64,000 bases of DNA from Rhodospirillales bacterium (GTDB lineage: Bacteria > Pseudomonadota > Alphaproteobacteria > Rhodospirillales > Magnetospirillaceae), in the NCBI GenBank assembly GCA_014380005.1, contig JACMKT010000152.1, positions 62,001 to 126,000 on the forward strand, read 5' to 3'. The notes below the pieces were generated by a model. That model ran no database searches and was not told where the DNA came from. It saw only the letters and a list, made by a program, of their open reading frames with translations. Positions within the stretch are counted from its first letter, which is position 1, and each line of letters starts with the position of its first letter. Of the stretch, positions 34,803-43,538 are shown one piece after another. The translations under genes and the position numbers were made by a program.

Positions 34803-35891
34803 ATGATCACCACCGCGCCCCTCCCCATGGGTCTGCTGGCGGGGGTATGGCGTCATGCCTCGCCGGATCAGGCCACCGCCCCGTGGCGGCGCAATGGCGA
34901 CGATGCCTTGATGCTGTCGCGCTCGGCGTGGTCGCTGGCGGCGTTGGCGCAAGTGATTGCAACTGAGCGTGGGCATGCGGCTCGGGTGCTGCTGCCGGCT
35001 TGGTTCTGCGGCCAATCCCTGCTGCCGCTACGGGCGGCGGGCGCGCAACTGAGTTTCGTGCCGGTGGATGCCCATGGCGTCCCGCAATGGCCTGCCCATG
35101 GCGATGCCGACATGATCGTCGCCGTGCACAGCTTCGGCTGCCCCACCGATTTGTCCGCCGCTGTGGCCTTGCGCGCGCGGACCGGCGCGCTGCTGATCGA
35201 AGATTGCGCCCATGTGCTGCACCCCGCGCCCGGCATGGGCGAGGTGGGCGATGCGGTGCTCTACAGCCCGCACAAGACCTTGGGTTTGCCCGAAGGCGCA
35301 GTGCTGGTGACGCGGCAACCCGGCCTGTCCGACCGGTTGCGCGCCGTCCTGGGTGACCTGCCGCCCGCCCCATCGCCCGCGCGCTGGGCGGCCAAACGTA
35401 TGGTTCAGCGGCTGATCCCCGATTCCTTGCGTCCGCGTCTGCCCATGGGCGGGCCACCCGACTTTCTGGCCGATCCGCCGGTGGGGGAGGCCGCCCCCCT
35501 GACCGGCGCGTCGGCCTTGTCCCTGTCCTTGATGGCGGGCGCGTGCATGGCAACGCAGGCGGCGGCGCGGCAGCGTAATGCCACGGCGTTGCGGACGGCT
35601 TTGGCCGGGCTGCCGGGCTGGGCGCCGTTCTTCGCCCATGACGGGCCGGCGCCCTACCGGTTCGCCCTGCTCTGTGACGATGCCGGGGTGGCGGAGACGC
35701 GCTACGCCCGCCTGCGCCAATTCCATCTGCCGGTGGAAAGCTGGCCCGACATGGTGCCGGAAGTGGCGGCATCACCCAAAGAATTCGGCCATGCGCTGGA
35801 TTTGCGCCGGCGCATCGTGCTGTTGCCGGTGCACGCCTCGCTGCCGGCGGGTTATGAACATGCCTATGCGGAGGCCCTCCATGCGGGTTGA
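34803..35891 (+). CDS. DegT/DnrJ/EryC1-family aminotransferase-like protein
   Basis: The ATG at 34803 gives 362 residues. It has a PLP-enzyme pattern: LIEDCAHVL with the pyridine-nitrogen Asp, and YSPHKTLGLPEG with the Schiff-base Lys at 158. The family transfers an amino group to keto sugars on nucleotides. Sequence after the lysine is divergent and richer in Ala and Pro than in typical sugar aminotransferases, so the substrate may be unusual. It overlaps the FemAB-like gene by 11 bases, suggesting that an amino sugar is made and then acylated. The ribosome site GGAGA is about 12 bases upstream, somewhat far. Confidence 0.72.
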   Translation: MITTAPLPMGLLAGVWRHASPDQATAPWRRNGDDALMLSRSAWSLAALAQVIATERGHAARVLLPAWFCGQSLLPLRAAGAQLSFVPVDAHGVPQWPAHGDADMIVAVHSFGCPTDLSAAVALRARTGALLIEDCAHVLHPAPGMGEVGDAVLYSPHKTLGLPEGAVLVTRQPGLSDRLRAVLGDLPPAPSPARWAAKRMVQRLIPDSLRPRLPMGGPPDFLADPPVGEAAPLTGASALSLSLMAGACMATQAAARQRNATALRTALAGLPGWAPFFAHDGPAPYRFALLCDDAGVAETRYARLRQFHLPVESWPDMVPEVAASPKEFGHALDLRRRIVLLPVHASLPAGYEHAYAEALHAG

Positions 35892-36810
35892 GATCGCCTG
35901 GGACCGCCTTGACCGTGCTGGGTGGGAAAAGCTGTTCGCTGACGCGGGCCGCTCGGCCCTGCTGCAATCATGGGCCTATGGCGAGGCCAAGGCCGAACTG
36001 GAAGGCTGGCACCCGCGCCGCGCCATCATCAGCCTGGACGGCCACCCGGTGGCCCTGGCGCAAGTGTTGGAAAAGCGCCTGGGTGGCGTGGTGCGCGTTG
36101 GCCGGCTCAATCGCGGGCCGGTGTGGCTGCGTGCCGTCAGCGATGACGAAGTCCGCCTTGTGCTGGCGGCATTGCGGGCGAAATGGCGCTGCTGGCGTCT
36201 GGGCGCCCTGTTCCTGGCCCCGGAACTGCCATTGGGCCGGGCCGCGCTGATGGCGGGCTTTCGGCCCCGCAAGGCGCCGCTGTGGTGTTCGGCTTGGCTG
36301 GATTTGTCCGTGGATGGGGCCAGCCTGCGCAAGCGGCTGGACGGCAAATGGCGCAACATGCTGGCAGGGGCGGAAAAGGCCGGTCTGGCGGTTGAGGTCT
36401 CAATCCATGGGCCGGCGCTGGACTGGCTGATGGAGCGCTACCGCGCCTTGATGGCGGACAAATCGTTCACCGGCACGCCGCCTGCCATGATCGACGCCCT
36501 GGCCCGTCATGCCCCCGACGACGTGCTGGTGCTGCGCGCCCTGGCCGAGGGCGAGGCGGTGGCCGGTATCCTGCTGGTGCGCCACGGTGCCAGCGCCACC
36601 TATCTGGTGGGCTGGAATGGCGATGCCGGGCGCCGGCTCAAGGCCAATAATTTCCTGCTGTGGCAGGCGGTGGAGACCTTGCAGCGCCAGGGCTGCCGCT
36701 GGTTCGATCTGGGCGGCATCGACGATGTGCTGACACCGGGCATTGCCGCCTTCAAGCGCGGCATGAAGGGCGAGGAATACACGCTGGCGGGTGAATTCCT
36801 GGGGCTATAA
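35881..36810 (+). CDS. FemAB/GNAT-like acyltransferase
   Basis: The 309-residue protein starts at ATG 35881 after a GGAGG site inside the aminotransferase gene. The second half shows the FemAB-type pattern: YLVGWNGDAGRRLKANNFLLW then WFDLGGID (given here only by key parts: YLVGWN, NFLLW, WFDLGGID). Such proteins attach an acyl or amino acid group to an amino acceptor. Coupling to a DegT-type aminotransferase points to N-acylation of an amino sugar, perhaps with an aminoacyl group. FemAB-like proteins also occur in exosortase-linked exopolysaccharide clusters, but no exosortase is present here. Confidence 0.72.
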   Translation: MRVEIAWDRLDRAGWEKLFADAGRSALLQSWAYGEAKAELEGWHPRRAIISLDGHPVALAQVLEKRLGGVVRVGRLNRGPVWLRAVSDDEVRLVLAALRAKWRCWRLGALFLAPELPLGRAALMAGFRPRKAPLWCSAWLDLSVDGASLRKRLDGKWRNMLAGAEKAGLAVEVSIHGPALDWLMERYRALMADKSFTGTPPAMIDALARHAPDDVLVLRALAEGEAVAGILLVRHGASATYLVGWNGDAGRRLKANNFLLWQAVETLQRQGCRWFDLGGIDDVLTPGIAAFKRGMKGEEYTLAGEFLGL

Positions 36811-37668
36811 CCCCCGCGCCATCCCGTCCAACGCGGCGCGCGCTTTCCGGTACAGCGGGTCCAGCCCACCCTCTACCGCCACCTGACGCCATGCGGGCGG
36901 GGCGGCCAAATCCACGTGGTCGGCGCGCAGGGCCAAGGGTGACATGCCCGGTACGTTCAAGCCGCGCACGCCACTGCGGCAAAAGCGGTGGCGCGCGGCG
37001 ATGGCGGCCAAGGATGGCGGGTTGATGCTGCCCACATCGCCGAAGGTATAGGCGAACCACTCGGGCACCGCACCCAGCCGGGCCTGAAACGCTTGGGCGG
37101 CGCCCTCGATCTGCTCGGCGCATTGGTCGGGTGACAGGGCGGTCAGGCGTTTGTGGCTCAGGGTATGGCTGCCGATGGAATGGCCCAGGGCCATTAGGCG
37201 CTCGACCCCGTCCCACCCCAGAATGGTCAGATCATTGGCGCCGCGCTTGCCGTCGAACACGTTGGCGGCGATGGAATCGGCCTGGGCTTGGCCCGACAAA
37301 TCCGTCAGGCCGGGGCAGACGAAGAACAGCGCCTTGGCTCCCAACGGGGCCAGGATGGTCTCGGCCACCTCCAGATTGGAGGCGAAGCCGTCGTCGAAAC
37401 TGATCAGGCATGGCGGGCGCCCTTGGCCCTTGGGGGCGGCACTATTCAGCCGTGCCTCGGCCTGTGCCGGGGTGATCAGGCGCCCGGCATCGGCCAGGGA
37501 CTGGACCAATTGGGCGAAGGCCGGGCGTTCGGCCTTGGGCACGTCATGGAACAGCAGAATGCGGAACGATCCCGCCGGTTCGGGGAACAAGGCGCGGCCG
37601 GCGCGCCATGCGGCGAGCCAGAGGGGGGCGGCGAGGTGGCGCGGGTTGAGCATGGCCTTAATTACCAT
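36805..37668 (-). CDS. Polysaccharide deacetylase (NodB-type)
   Basis: The 287-residue protein on the - strand converges with the FemAB-like gene, their stops overlapping. The NodB domain has LISFDDGFASN, with the catalytic and metal Asp pair, and HSIGSHTLSHKRL with the HxxxH metal histidines. The family removes N- or O-acetyl groups from polymers or lipid-linked sugars. A hydrophobic stretch near the N-terminus (LAAPLWLAAW) could be a weak membrane anchor. Two in-frame ATGs (37668 and 37653) are possible, and neither has a good ribosome site. Its strand differs from all neighbours up to 51809. Confidence 0.82.
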   Translation of the reverse strand: MVIKAMLNPRHLAAPLWLAAWRAGRALFPEPAGSFRILLFHDVPKAERPAFAQLVQSLADAGRLITPAQAEARLNSAAPKGQGRPPCLISFDDGFASNLEVAETILAPLGAKALFFVCPGLTDLSGQAQADSIAANVFDGKRGANDLTILGWDGVERLMALGHSIGSHTLSHKRLTALSPDQCAEQIEGAAQAFQARLGAVPEWFAYTFGDVGSINPPSLAAIAARHRFCRSGVRGLNVPGMSPLALRADHVDLAAPPAWRQVAVEGGLDPLYRKARAALDGMARGL

Positions 37669-37709
37669 GGGGATGGGCCTGCCGCACCAGGGTTGTCACC
37701 CCATCGGCC

Positions 37710-37738
37710 TTGGATTTGCCTTAGCCGTGAGATATACG
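37710..37738 (+). promoter_or_regulatory. Possible promoter before the 4,6-dehydratase gene
   Basis: TTGGAT at 37710-37715 and TATACG at 37733-37738 are separated by 17 bases, in the 106-base gap between the divergent deacetylase and dehydratase genes. The same pair of boxes (TTGGAT, TATACC, 16-base spacer) stands before purH. An AGAGGA ribosome site lies at 37754, 15 bases from the ATG, which is long. Confidence 0.4.
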
Positions 37739-37774
37739 GGGACTCCTTAATTTAGAGGAAGCGACCGCACGCCC

Positions 37775-39670
37775 ATGTTCCGCTTCAACCGCGCCCACGT
37801 GGTTCTTGTCCACGACACCATTATGGCGGCGCTGTCGTTCGTGGCGGCTCTGTATCTGCGCCTGGGTGACGATCTTCCGGCCTATTGGCACCGGGGCGAT
37901 CTGGTCCTTGCCACCGGGATGTTCTCGGTTCTGGCGGCGCTGGTCTTCCTGTCGCAGAAGCTGTATCGCGGCGTTTGGCGCTATGCCTCGGTGCGCGATC
38001 TCATGGCGCTGACCCGCGCGGCGACGCTGACCATTCTGCTGTTCATGGCGGTGCTGTTCCTGGTCACCCGTCTGGATGCGCTGCCCCGCGCCGTGCTGGT
38101 GATCAACTGGTTCACCCTGATGGCGCTGCTGGGCGCGCCGCGCCTGATCTACCGTTCGTTCAAGGACCGCCGGCTGGCGACCAAGCTGCTGGCTTTGGGC
38201 CATCGCCGTATTCCGGTACTGCTGGTGGGTGTGGGCGACGAGGCCGAATTGTTCATCCGCGCCACCCGCGCCGCCGATGCCGAATATAACCCGGTGGGTC
38301 TGGTCAGTGAGCGCGGCGCCCGCGTGGGCCGCAACATTCACGGCGTGGACGTCCTGGGCTCCATGGACGAGATCGTCACCGTCATCGAGGATTTGCGCCG
38401 CCGCAAACTGGCGCCCCAGCGCCTGATCATCACCGATCACCGCCTGGACGGTTCGGTGGTGCGCGAACTGCTGGACCATGCCGACCGGTTGGGTCTGCCG
38501 GTGGCGCGCATTCCGCGCCTGACCGACCTCAAGGATGGCCCCAGCGATAAACTGACCCTCCGCCCCATCGCCGTGGAAGATTTGCTGGGCCGGCCGCAGA
38601 ACGTGCTGGACCGGGGCGCCATGGAAGCCATGATCACCGGCCGTCGCGTGCTGGTGACCGGGGCGGGCGGCAGCATCGGGTCCGAACTGGTGCGTCAGGT
38701 GGCGGGCTTCGCCCCGTCGCAACTGGTGCTGTTCGATGCGGGCGAGTTCAACCTGTACGCCATCGACATGGAGCTAGCCGGACGCGGCGACGGCATGGAT
38801 TGGCAGCCGGTGCTGGGCGACGTGCGCGACGCCGCGCGGGTGCGCTCGGTCATGGCGCAGTTCAAGCCCGAGGTGGTGTTCCACGCTGCCGCCCTCAAGC
38901 ATGTTCCCATGGTGGAGTACAATCCCGACGAGGGCGTGCTGACCAACGCCATCGGCACCCGCATCGTCGCCGATGCCTGCGTGGATGCCGGGGTCCGGCT
39001 GATGGTGCAGATTTCCACCGATAAGGCGGTCAATCCCACCAATGTCATGGGCGCCAGCAAGCGCTTGGCCGAGACCTATGCCCAGGCGCTGGATTTGGCC
39101 GGCACCGGCACCCGCTTCGTCACCGTGCGCTTCGGCAATGTGTTGGGCTCCACCGGTTCGGTGGTGCCGCTGTTCCAGCGCCAATTGGCCGAGGGCGGGC
39201 CGCTGACCGTGACCCATCCCGACATGACGCGCTATTTCATGACCATCCGCGAGGCGGTGGAACTGGTGCTGCAAGCCTCGGCCTTCGGTCTGGACAAGCC
39301 CGATCTGCGCGGCAAGATTTTCGTGTTGGACATGGGCAAGCCCGTGCGCATCGTCGATTTGGCGCGCCAGTTGATCCGCCTGACCGGGTTGCGCCCCGAG
39401 ATCGATGTGAAGATCGTTTATACCGGCCTGCGCCCCGGCGAAAAGCTGTTCGAGGAAATTTTCCACGGCGCCGAACCGCCGCTGCCCACGGAATGCAAGG
39501 GCATCCTGGTGGCCGAACCGCGCGCGGTGGATGTGGTCGAACTGGGGCGCTCCCTGGACGCGCTGGAGAACATGTGCCGTGCCCATCGCCGCGACGAGGT
39601 GATCGCCGCCATCCGTGAGCTGGTGCCGGAGTACGTGCCCTCGGGCCGGGCTCTCACCGCTGCCCAGTAA
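37775..39670 (+). CDS. Membrane nucleotide-sugar 4,6-dehydratase (WbpM/CapD/PglF-like)
   Basis: The 631-residue protein has about four N-terminal membrane helices (residues 1-110), a first Rossmann-like domain, then the catalytic SDR domain starting VLVTGAGGSIGSEL near residue 291. The active site reads STDKAVNPTNVMGASKRLAE, in which Met replaces the Tyr of YxxxK. This MxxxK pattern is characteristic of the large UDP-GlcNAc 4,6-dehydratases. The product, UDP-4-keto-6-deoxy-GlcNAc, feeds rare amino sugars such as QuiNAc or bacillosamine. A DegT aminotransferase and FemAB acyltransferase nearby could continue from it. It stands first after a probable promoter. Confidence 0.88.
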   Translation: MFRFNRAHVVLVHDTIMAALSFVAALYLRLGDDLPAYWHRGDLVLATGMFSVLAALVFLSQKLYRGVWRYASVRDLMALTRAATLTILLFMAVLFLVTRLDALPRAVLVINWFTLMALLGAPRLIYRSFKDRRLATKLLALGHRRIPVLLVGVGDEAELFIRATRAADAEYNPVGLVSERGARVGRNIHGVDVLGSMDEIVTVIEDLRRRKLAPQRLIITDHRLDGSVVRELLDHADRLGLPVARIPRLTDLKDGPSDKLTLRPIAVEDLLGRPQNVLDRGAMEAMITGRRVLVTGAGGSIGSELVRQVAGFAPSQLVLFDAGEFNLYAIDMELAGRGDGMDWQPVLGDVRDAARVRSVMAQFKPEVVFHAAALKHVPMVEYNPDEGVLTNAIGTRIVADACVDAGVRLMVQISTDKAVNPTNVMGASKRLAETYAQALDLAGTGTRFVTVRFGNVLGSTGSVVPLFQRQLAEGGPLTVTHPDMTRYFMTIREAVELVLQASAFGLDKPDLRGKIFVLDMGKPVRIVDLARQLIRLTGLRPEIDVKIVYTGLRPGEKLFEEIFHGAEPPLPTECKGILVAEPRAVDVVELGRSLDALENMCRAHRRDEVIAAIRELVPEYVPSGRALTAAQ

Positions 39671-39672
39671 GC

Positions 39673-41775
39673 ATGTCCTTCCTGCATCTCGCCCGTTCGG
39701 CCCTGTCCATGCGGCCCCAGGTGGTCATTGCCAAGGCCGCCCGTTTTGCTGGCCGCATGCTGACCAACCGGCTGTTGGGCCGCATGATGCGGCGCCAGTG
39801 CAGCTATCCCGATCCCGCGCAATTGACCGGCGGCCTGACCTTCCGTCTGTCGCCCCTGGACCCGGCCCTGCTGGCCCCCCATGCCGCCCTGTATGGCGAG
39901 CTGGCGCGGCGTACTTTGCAGCACCGTTTCGACGTGCTGGGTTCCGGTTGGGTGACGCTGGACCGCGGGGTGGAGCGTGCCGGTTTTGGCCGCTGGAAAT
40001 ATAAGCCCGAGGCCAAGCTGCCCAAAGACTGGCGCAGCGCCGTGGCGGTGCAGGCGTGGCCGGGCAATCAGGTCCAGGCGGCGGCTTTGCTGAGCCTGAT
40101 CGAGGACCCGTCCTACCGCCCCGTGGATTGGCATGTGGATGTCAAATCCGGCTATGGCTGGCCCACCCGTGTGTGGGGCGCCAGCACCGCCTATGCCCAC
40201 AAGCCCGGCGTGGATGTGAAAATGCCGTGGGAATTGGCCCGCATGCACCATCTGGTGTGGCTGGCCCTGGCCAACGCCGTCAAACCCGCCCCGGCGCTGG
40301 CGGCGGAATTCCGTCATCAGGTGTTGGACTTCCTGGCCGCCAATCCTCCCGGCTGGGGGGTGAATTGGGCCTGCGCCATGGACGTCGCCATCCGCGCCGC
40401 CAATGTGCTGCTGGCCTGGGATTTGTTCCGCGCCCACGGCACCAGCTTCGACACCGTGTTCGAGGCCGAGCTTGGCGCCGCCCTGCTGGCCCATGGCCGT
40501 CACATTGCCCATCATTTGGAATGGTCGCCGCAGCATCGCGGCAACCATTACCTCGCCAATATCGCCGGTCTGGCCTTCATCGCCGCTTATCTGCCGCGCT
40601 CGCCCGAGACCGATTTGTGGCTGGCCTTCGCCACCCAGCAATTGGACACGGAAATACAGCGCCAGTTCGGCCCCGATGGCGCTAATTTCGAGGCCTCCAC
40701 CGCCTATCACCGCCTGTCGGCGGAAATGGCGCTGTTCGCCGTGGCGCTGATCCTGGGCCTGCCGGCGGATCGCCGCGCCGCGTTGAGCGAATACGATGCC
40801 GCTCTGTGGCGGTTTAAGCCGGCCCTGGCTCCGGCGCCCATGGCGTGGCCGCCCTTTGACGCGACGCTGGAACGCCTAGCCCGTGCCGCCCGTTTCGCCC
40901 AGGACGTGACCATGCCCTCGGGCGAGATCGTCCAGATCGGCGACAACGATTCCGGCCGGTTCTTCAAGCTGCTGCCGGCCATGGACCAATCGTTCAGCGA
41001 GCGCGTGCTGGACGTGTCCCATGTGGCTGCCGCCGCCCAAGGGCTGTTCGATCTGGGCGTGGCGCCCAGCGTGGACACCGCCATCATCGCCCAATTGGCC
41101 GGGGGTGTCCGCCGCGCCATGCCATCCGCTCCGTTGGACGCCATGGACGGGGCGTGCCCGGACGACATCGCCAGCCGGGTATTGCGCGTGGTCATCGCCC
41201 CCACCGATCCGGCGGCGCTGGACGGGCTGCACGCCCTCGCCTATCCCGATTTCGGCCTGTTCATCTGGAAGAACGCGCGCGCCTTCGTCGCCGTGCGTTG
41301 CGGTCCCATCGGCGGCAACGGCCTGGGCGCCCACGCCCATAACGACCAATTGGCGGTGGAGGTGGAGATCGACGGCATCGCCTTCGCCCGCGATCCCGGC
41401 ACCTTCGTCTACACTCCCGATCTGGCGGCGCGGAACGCCTATCGCTCGGCCCTGGCGCATTTCGTGCCGCGCCTGGGGCAAGAGGAACCCGCCCGCCTGG
41501 ACCTTGGCCCGTTCCGTCTGGAAGACCGCGCCCAGGCCCGCCCGTTGCGCTTCATGGACGGTGAATTCCTCGGCACCCATCAGGGTTTCGCCCAGCCGGT
41601 GTGGCGCCGGGTGCTGGTGGGCGGCGGTGTGGTGGTGATCGAAGATTGCACCGGCGGCCCCATGATCGGCAGCGCCACCGTGGTGGAGGAACACGTCCTG
41701 ACCACGCCGCAGGAATTGGCGGCGCTATGGGGTCTGACGCTTCCGTTCAGCCCCGGCTATGGACGGACGGTTTAG
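39673..41775 (+). CDS. Heparinase II/III-family protein
   Basis: The 700-residue protein has a long helical N-terminal toroid (EASTAYHRLSAEMALFAVAL, quoted as EASTAYHRL) and a beta-rich C-terminal half. The latter contains GLGAHAHNDQLAVEVEIDG (key part AHAHNDQLAVEV), where the family's metal and catalytic His and Asn lie. These proteins are alginate lyase- or heparinase-like and act on uronate-containing polymers. In many Alphaproteobacteria an orthologue of this type sits next to purH and rsmB, so it may be a conserved envelope gene rather than part of the local glycan set. It follows the dehydratase by 2 bases. No signal peptide was seen. Confidence 0.8.
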   Translation: MSFLHLARSALSMRPQVVIAKAARFAGRMLTNRLLGRMMRRQCSYPDPAQLTGGLTFRLSPLDPALLAPHAALYGELARRTLQHRFDVLGSGWVTLDRGVERAGFGRWKYKPEAKLPKDWRSAVAVQAWPGNQVQAAALLSLIEDPSYRPVDWHVDVKSGYGWPTRVWGASTAYAHKPGVDVKMPWELARMHHLVWLALANAVKPAPALAAEFRHQVLDFLAANPPGWGVNWACAMDVAIRAANVLLAWDLFRAHGTSFDTVFEAELGAALLAHGRHIAHHLEWSPQHRGNHYLANIAGLAFIAAYLPRSPETDLWLAFATQQLDTEIQRQFGPDGANFEASTAYHRLSAEMALFAVALILGLPADRRAALSEYDAALWRFKPALAPAPMAWPPFDATLERLARAARFAQDVTMPSGEIVQIGDNDSGRFFKLLPAMDQSFSERVLDVSHVAAAAQGLFDLGVAPSVDTAIIAQLAGGVRRAMPSAPLDAMDGACPDDIASRVLRVVIAPTDPAALDGLHALAYPDFGLFIWKNARAFVAVRCGPIGGNGLGAHAHNDQLAVEVEIDGIAFARDPGTFVYTPDLAARNAYRSALAHFVPRLGQEEPARLDLGPFRLEDRAQARPLRFMDGEFLGTHQGFAQPVWRRVLVGGGVVVIEDCTGGPMIGSATVVEEHVLTTPQELAALWGLTLPFSPGYGRTV

Positions 41776-41814
41776 CGCGCCGCTAAGATGCGCGCTTGAA
41801 CAGAGGGCCGGACC

Positions 41815-43467
41815 ATGAGTTTGAAGCGCACTGAAGAGGACGAATCCTTCGCCAAGCTGGAGGCGTTGGCCCTTCGCCCCAAGGCTGAGATCGCGCCGGA
41901 CGCGCCGCGCATCCTGTTCATTTCGCTGTACTGCTTCAAATCCTTCCCGGTGCGCGGCTTCCACGCCTTGGCCCGTCAGGCCGGCATTCATTCGGATGCG
42001 TTGTTCCTCAAGAACAACTTCACCAACCGCCATCTGCCCATCAGCGAGACCGAGATCGCCCTGTTGCAGCAGGTGGTGCGCGACACCAAGCCCGATGTCA
42101 TCGCCATCAGCGTGTTGACGCCCTATGTGCCGGCGGCGCGCCGCGCCTGTGCTGCCATCCGTGCGGTGACCGACGTGCCCGTGGTGACCGGCGGCAAGCA
42201 TGCCACCATCTCGCCCGACGAAGCGCTGACCTATGCGGATTACGCCTGCCAGGGCGAGGGCGAGTTGGTGCTGCTGGAGATGTTCGAGCGCATGGCGCAG
42301 CGGCGCCGCGATTTCGACGGCATCCGTGGCCTGTGGCACCGCGACGCCGCCGGGGCGGTGGTGGATATGGGCCAGCGCCGGTTGTTGCAGGATTTGGACA
42401 AGCTGCCGTTCGAAGCTTACGGCGAACCCAATATGTGGTTCATCGAGCACGACCGGCTGGATACCCAGGACCCGGAACTGGACGAAGACGAAATCCTGGT
42501 CATGGCCGGGCGCGGCTGCGTCTACAAATGCTCGTACTGCGTCAATTCCCTGCTGATCCCGCAGAACCGCAACAATGGCCGTTTCATCCGCGTGCGCTCG
42601 CCCGATCAGGTCATCGCCCAGATCGAGGACCGGGTGGCGCGTCATCGCCATGCCACCAAGGTCAGCTTCAACGACGAAGTGTTCGGCGTGTTCGACGATT
42701 GGACGGCGGAATTCGCCGCCAAATACACCGGACGGGGCTTGCCGCCATTCAACAGCGAGCTGGTGCCCAAGCTGATCAAGGAGGCCAACATGCGCCTTCT
42801 CGCCGCCGCCGGTCTGTTCGAGATGCATTTCGGCATTCAGTCGGGCTCGGACACCATCCGCAACGATGTGCTGGACCGGCCCGGCAAGAACCCGGAACTG
42901 ATCGAAAAGGCGTATATGCTGGCCGGGCTGGGCATCCAGGTGCAGTGTGATCTGATCCTGGGCAATCCGTTCGACACTCCCGAGGTTCTGGCCGAAACCA
43001 TCGAGCTGCTGGCCGCCATGCCGCAGCCGTTGAAGCTGAACACCTACAAGCTTCAGTACTTCCCCCATTACCCGCTGACCCTGCGGGCGATTGAAGCCGG
43101 TTTCCTCAAGCCCGAGGATGTGACCGAGGACGTTATCGCCGAGAACACCTTGTACAATTTCGTCTACACCCCGGTGATCGACCGCTTCGACCGCAAGACC
43201 GTGCTGGAAAACTGCGTCTATCTGATCCCGTGGAACACCGCCTTGGTGTGGTGGGTGGTGACCAATCTGGCGCGCCGTCACAATCCGGCCCTGGCGGTGC
43301 TCGCCAATGTGCTGGCGGCGTGGCGCTATCAGTTGGACTTCCGCGGCAATCCGGCCCTGGTGTGGCTGCGCCGGTTCTGGCTGGTGGGGCGCATGGTAAT
43401 GCGGGGCGAGATCGGTGGCTTGGCCCGCCGCGTCGCCGCCCGGTTGTTGCCGGGCAGGGCTGGCTAA
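41815..43467 (+). CDS. B12-binding-domain radical SAM protein
   Basis: The 550-residue protein has an N-terminal cobalamin-binding-like Rossmann domain (residues 30-200, [11 protein letters not shown] then [13 protein letters not shown]) and a radical SAM core. Its cluster motif CVYKCSYC gives the CxxxCxxC cysteines. The cobalamin-anchoring DxHxxG sequence is not obvious, so B12 may bind base-off without the His or not at all. Such enzymes perform methylations or ring and carbon-skeleton changes; their substrates are usually lipids, tetrapyrroles or sugars. The gene ends right before the purH promoter. Its presence between heparinase and purH is not typical and suggests insertion. The substrate is unknown. 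Confidence 0.78.
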   Translation: MSLKRTEEDESFAKLEALALRPKAEIAPDAPRILFISLYCFKSFPVRGFHALARQAGIHSDALFLKNNFTNRHLPISETEIALLQQVVRDTKPDVIAISVLTPYVPAARRACAAIRAVTDVPVVTGGKHATISPDEALTYADYACQGEGELVLLEMFERMAQRRRDFDGIRGLWHRDAAGAVVDMGQRRLLQDLDKLPFEAYGEPNMWFIEHDRLDTQDPELDEDEILVMAGRGCVYKCSYCVNSLLIPQNRNNGRFIRVRSPDQVIAQIEDRVARHRHATKVSFNDEVFGVFDDWTAEFAAKYTGRGLPPFNSELVPKLIKEANMRLLAAAGLFEMHFGIQSGSDTIRNDVLDRPGKNPELIEKAYMLAGLGIQVQCDLILGNPFDTPEVLAETIELLAAMPQPLKLNTYKLQYFPHYPLTLRAIEAGFLKPEDVTEDVIAENTLYNFVYTPVIDRFDRKTVLENCVYLIPWNTALVWWVVTNLARRHNPALAVLANVLAAWRYQLDFRGNPALVWLRRFWLVGRMVMRGEIGGLARRVAARLLPGRAG

Positions 43468-43471
43468 GTTT

Positions 43472-43499
43472 TTGGATTCCTGCGCCTGTGTGCTATACC
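43472..43499 (+). promoter_or_regulatory. Probable purH promoter
   Basis: TTGGAT at 43472-43477 and TATACC at 43494-43499 are separated by 16 bases and begin 4 bases after the radical SAM stop codon. Transcription would start near 43506, about 33 bases before the purH ATG, with a GAGG ribosome site at 43527. This is a sensible placement for a housekeeping gene embedded in a glycan cluster. Confidence 0.5.
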
Positions 43500-43538
43500 C
43501 CGGACAAACGCTCACCCCGTAAAGCCGAGGCTGCCCCC

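Noticed and set aside
34803-37668. Exosortase/PEP-CTERM exopolysaccharide cluster, suggested by the FemAB-like, AsnB-like and deacetylase genes.
   Set aside because: No exosortase, PEP-CTERM protein, Wzc-type kinase or other marker of that system is present.
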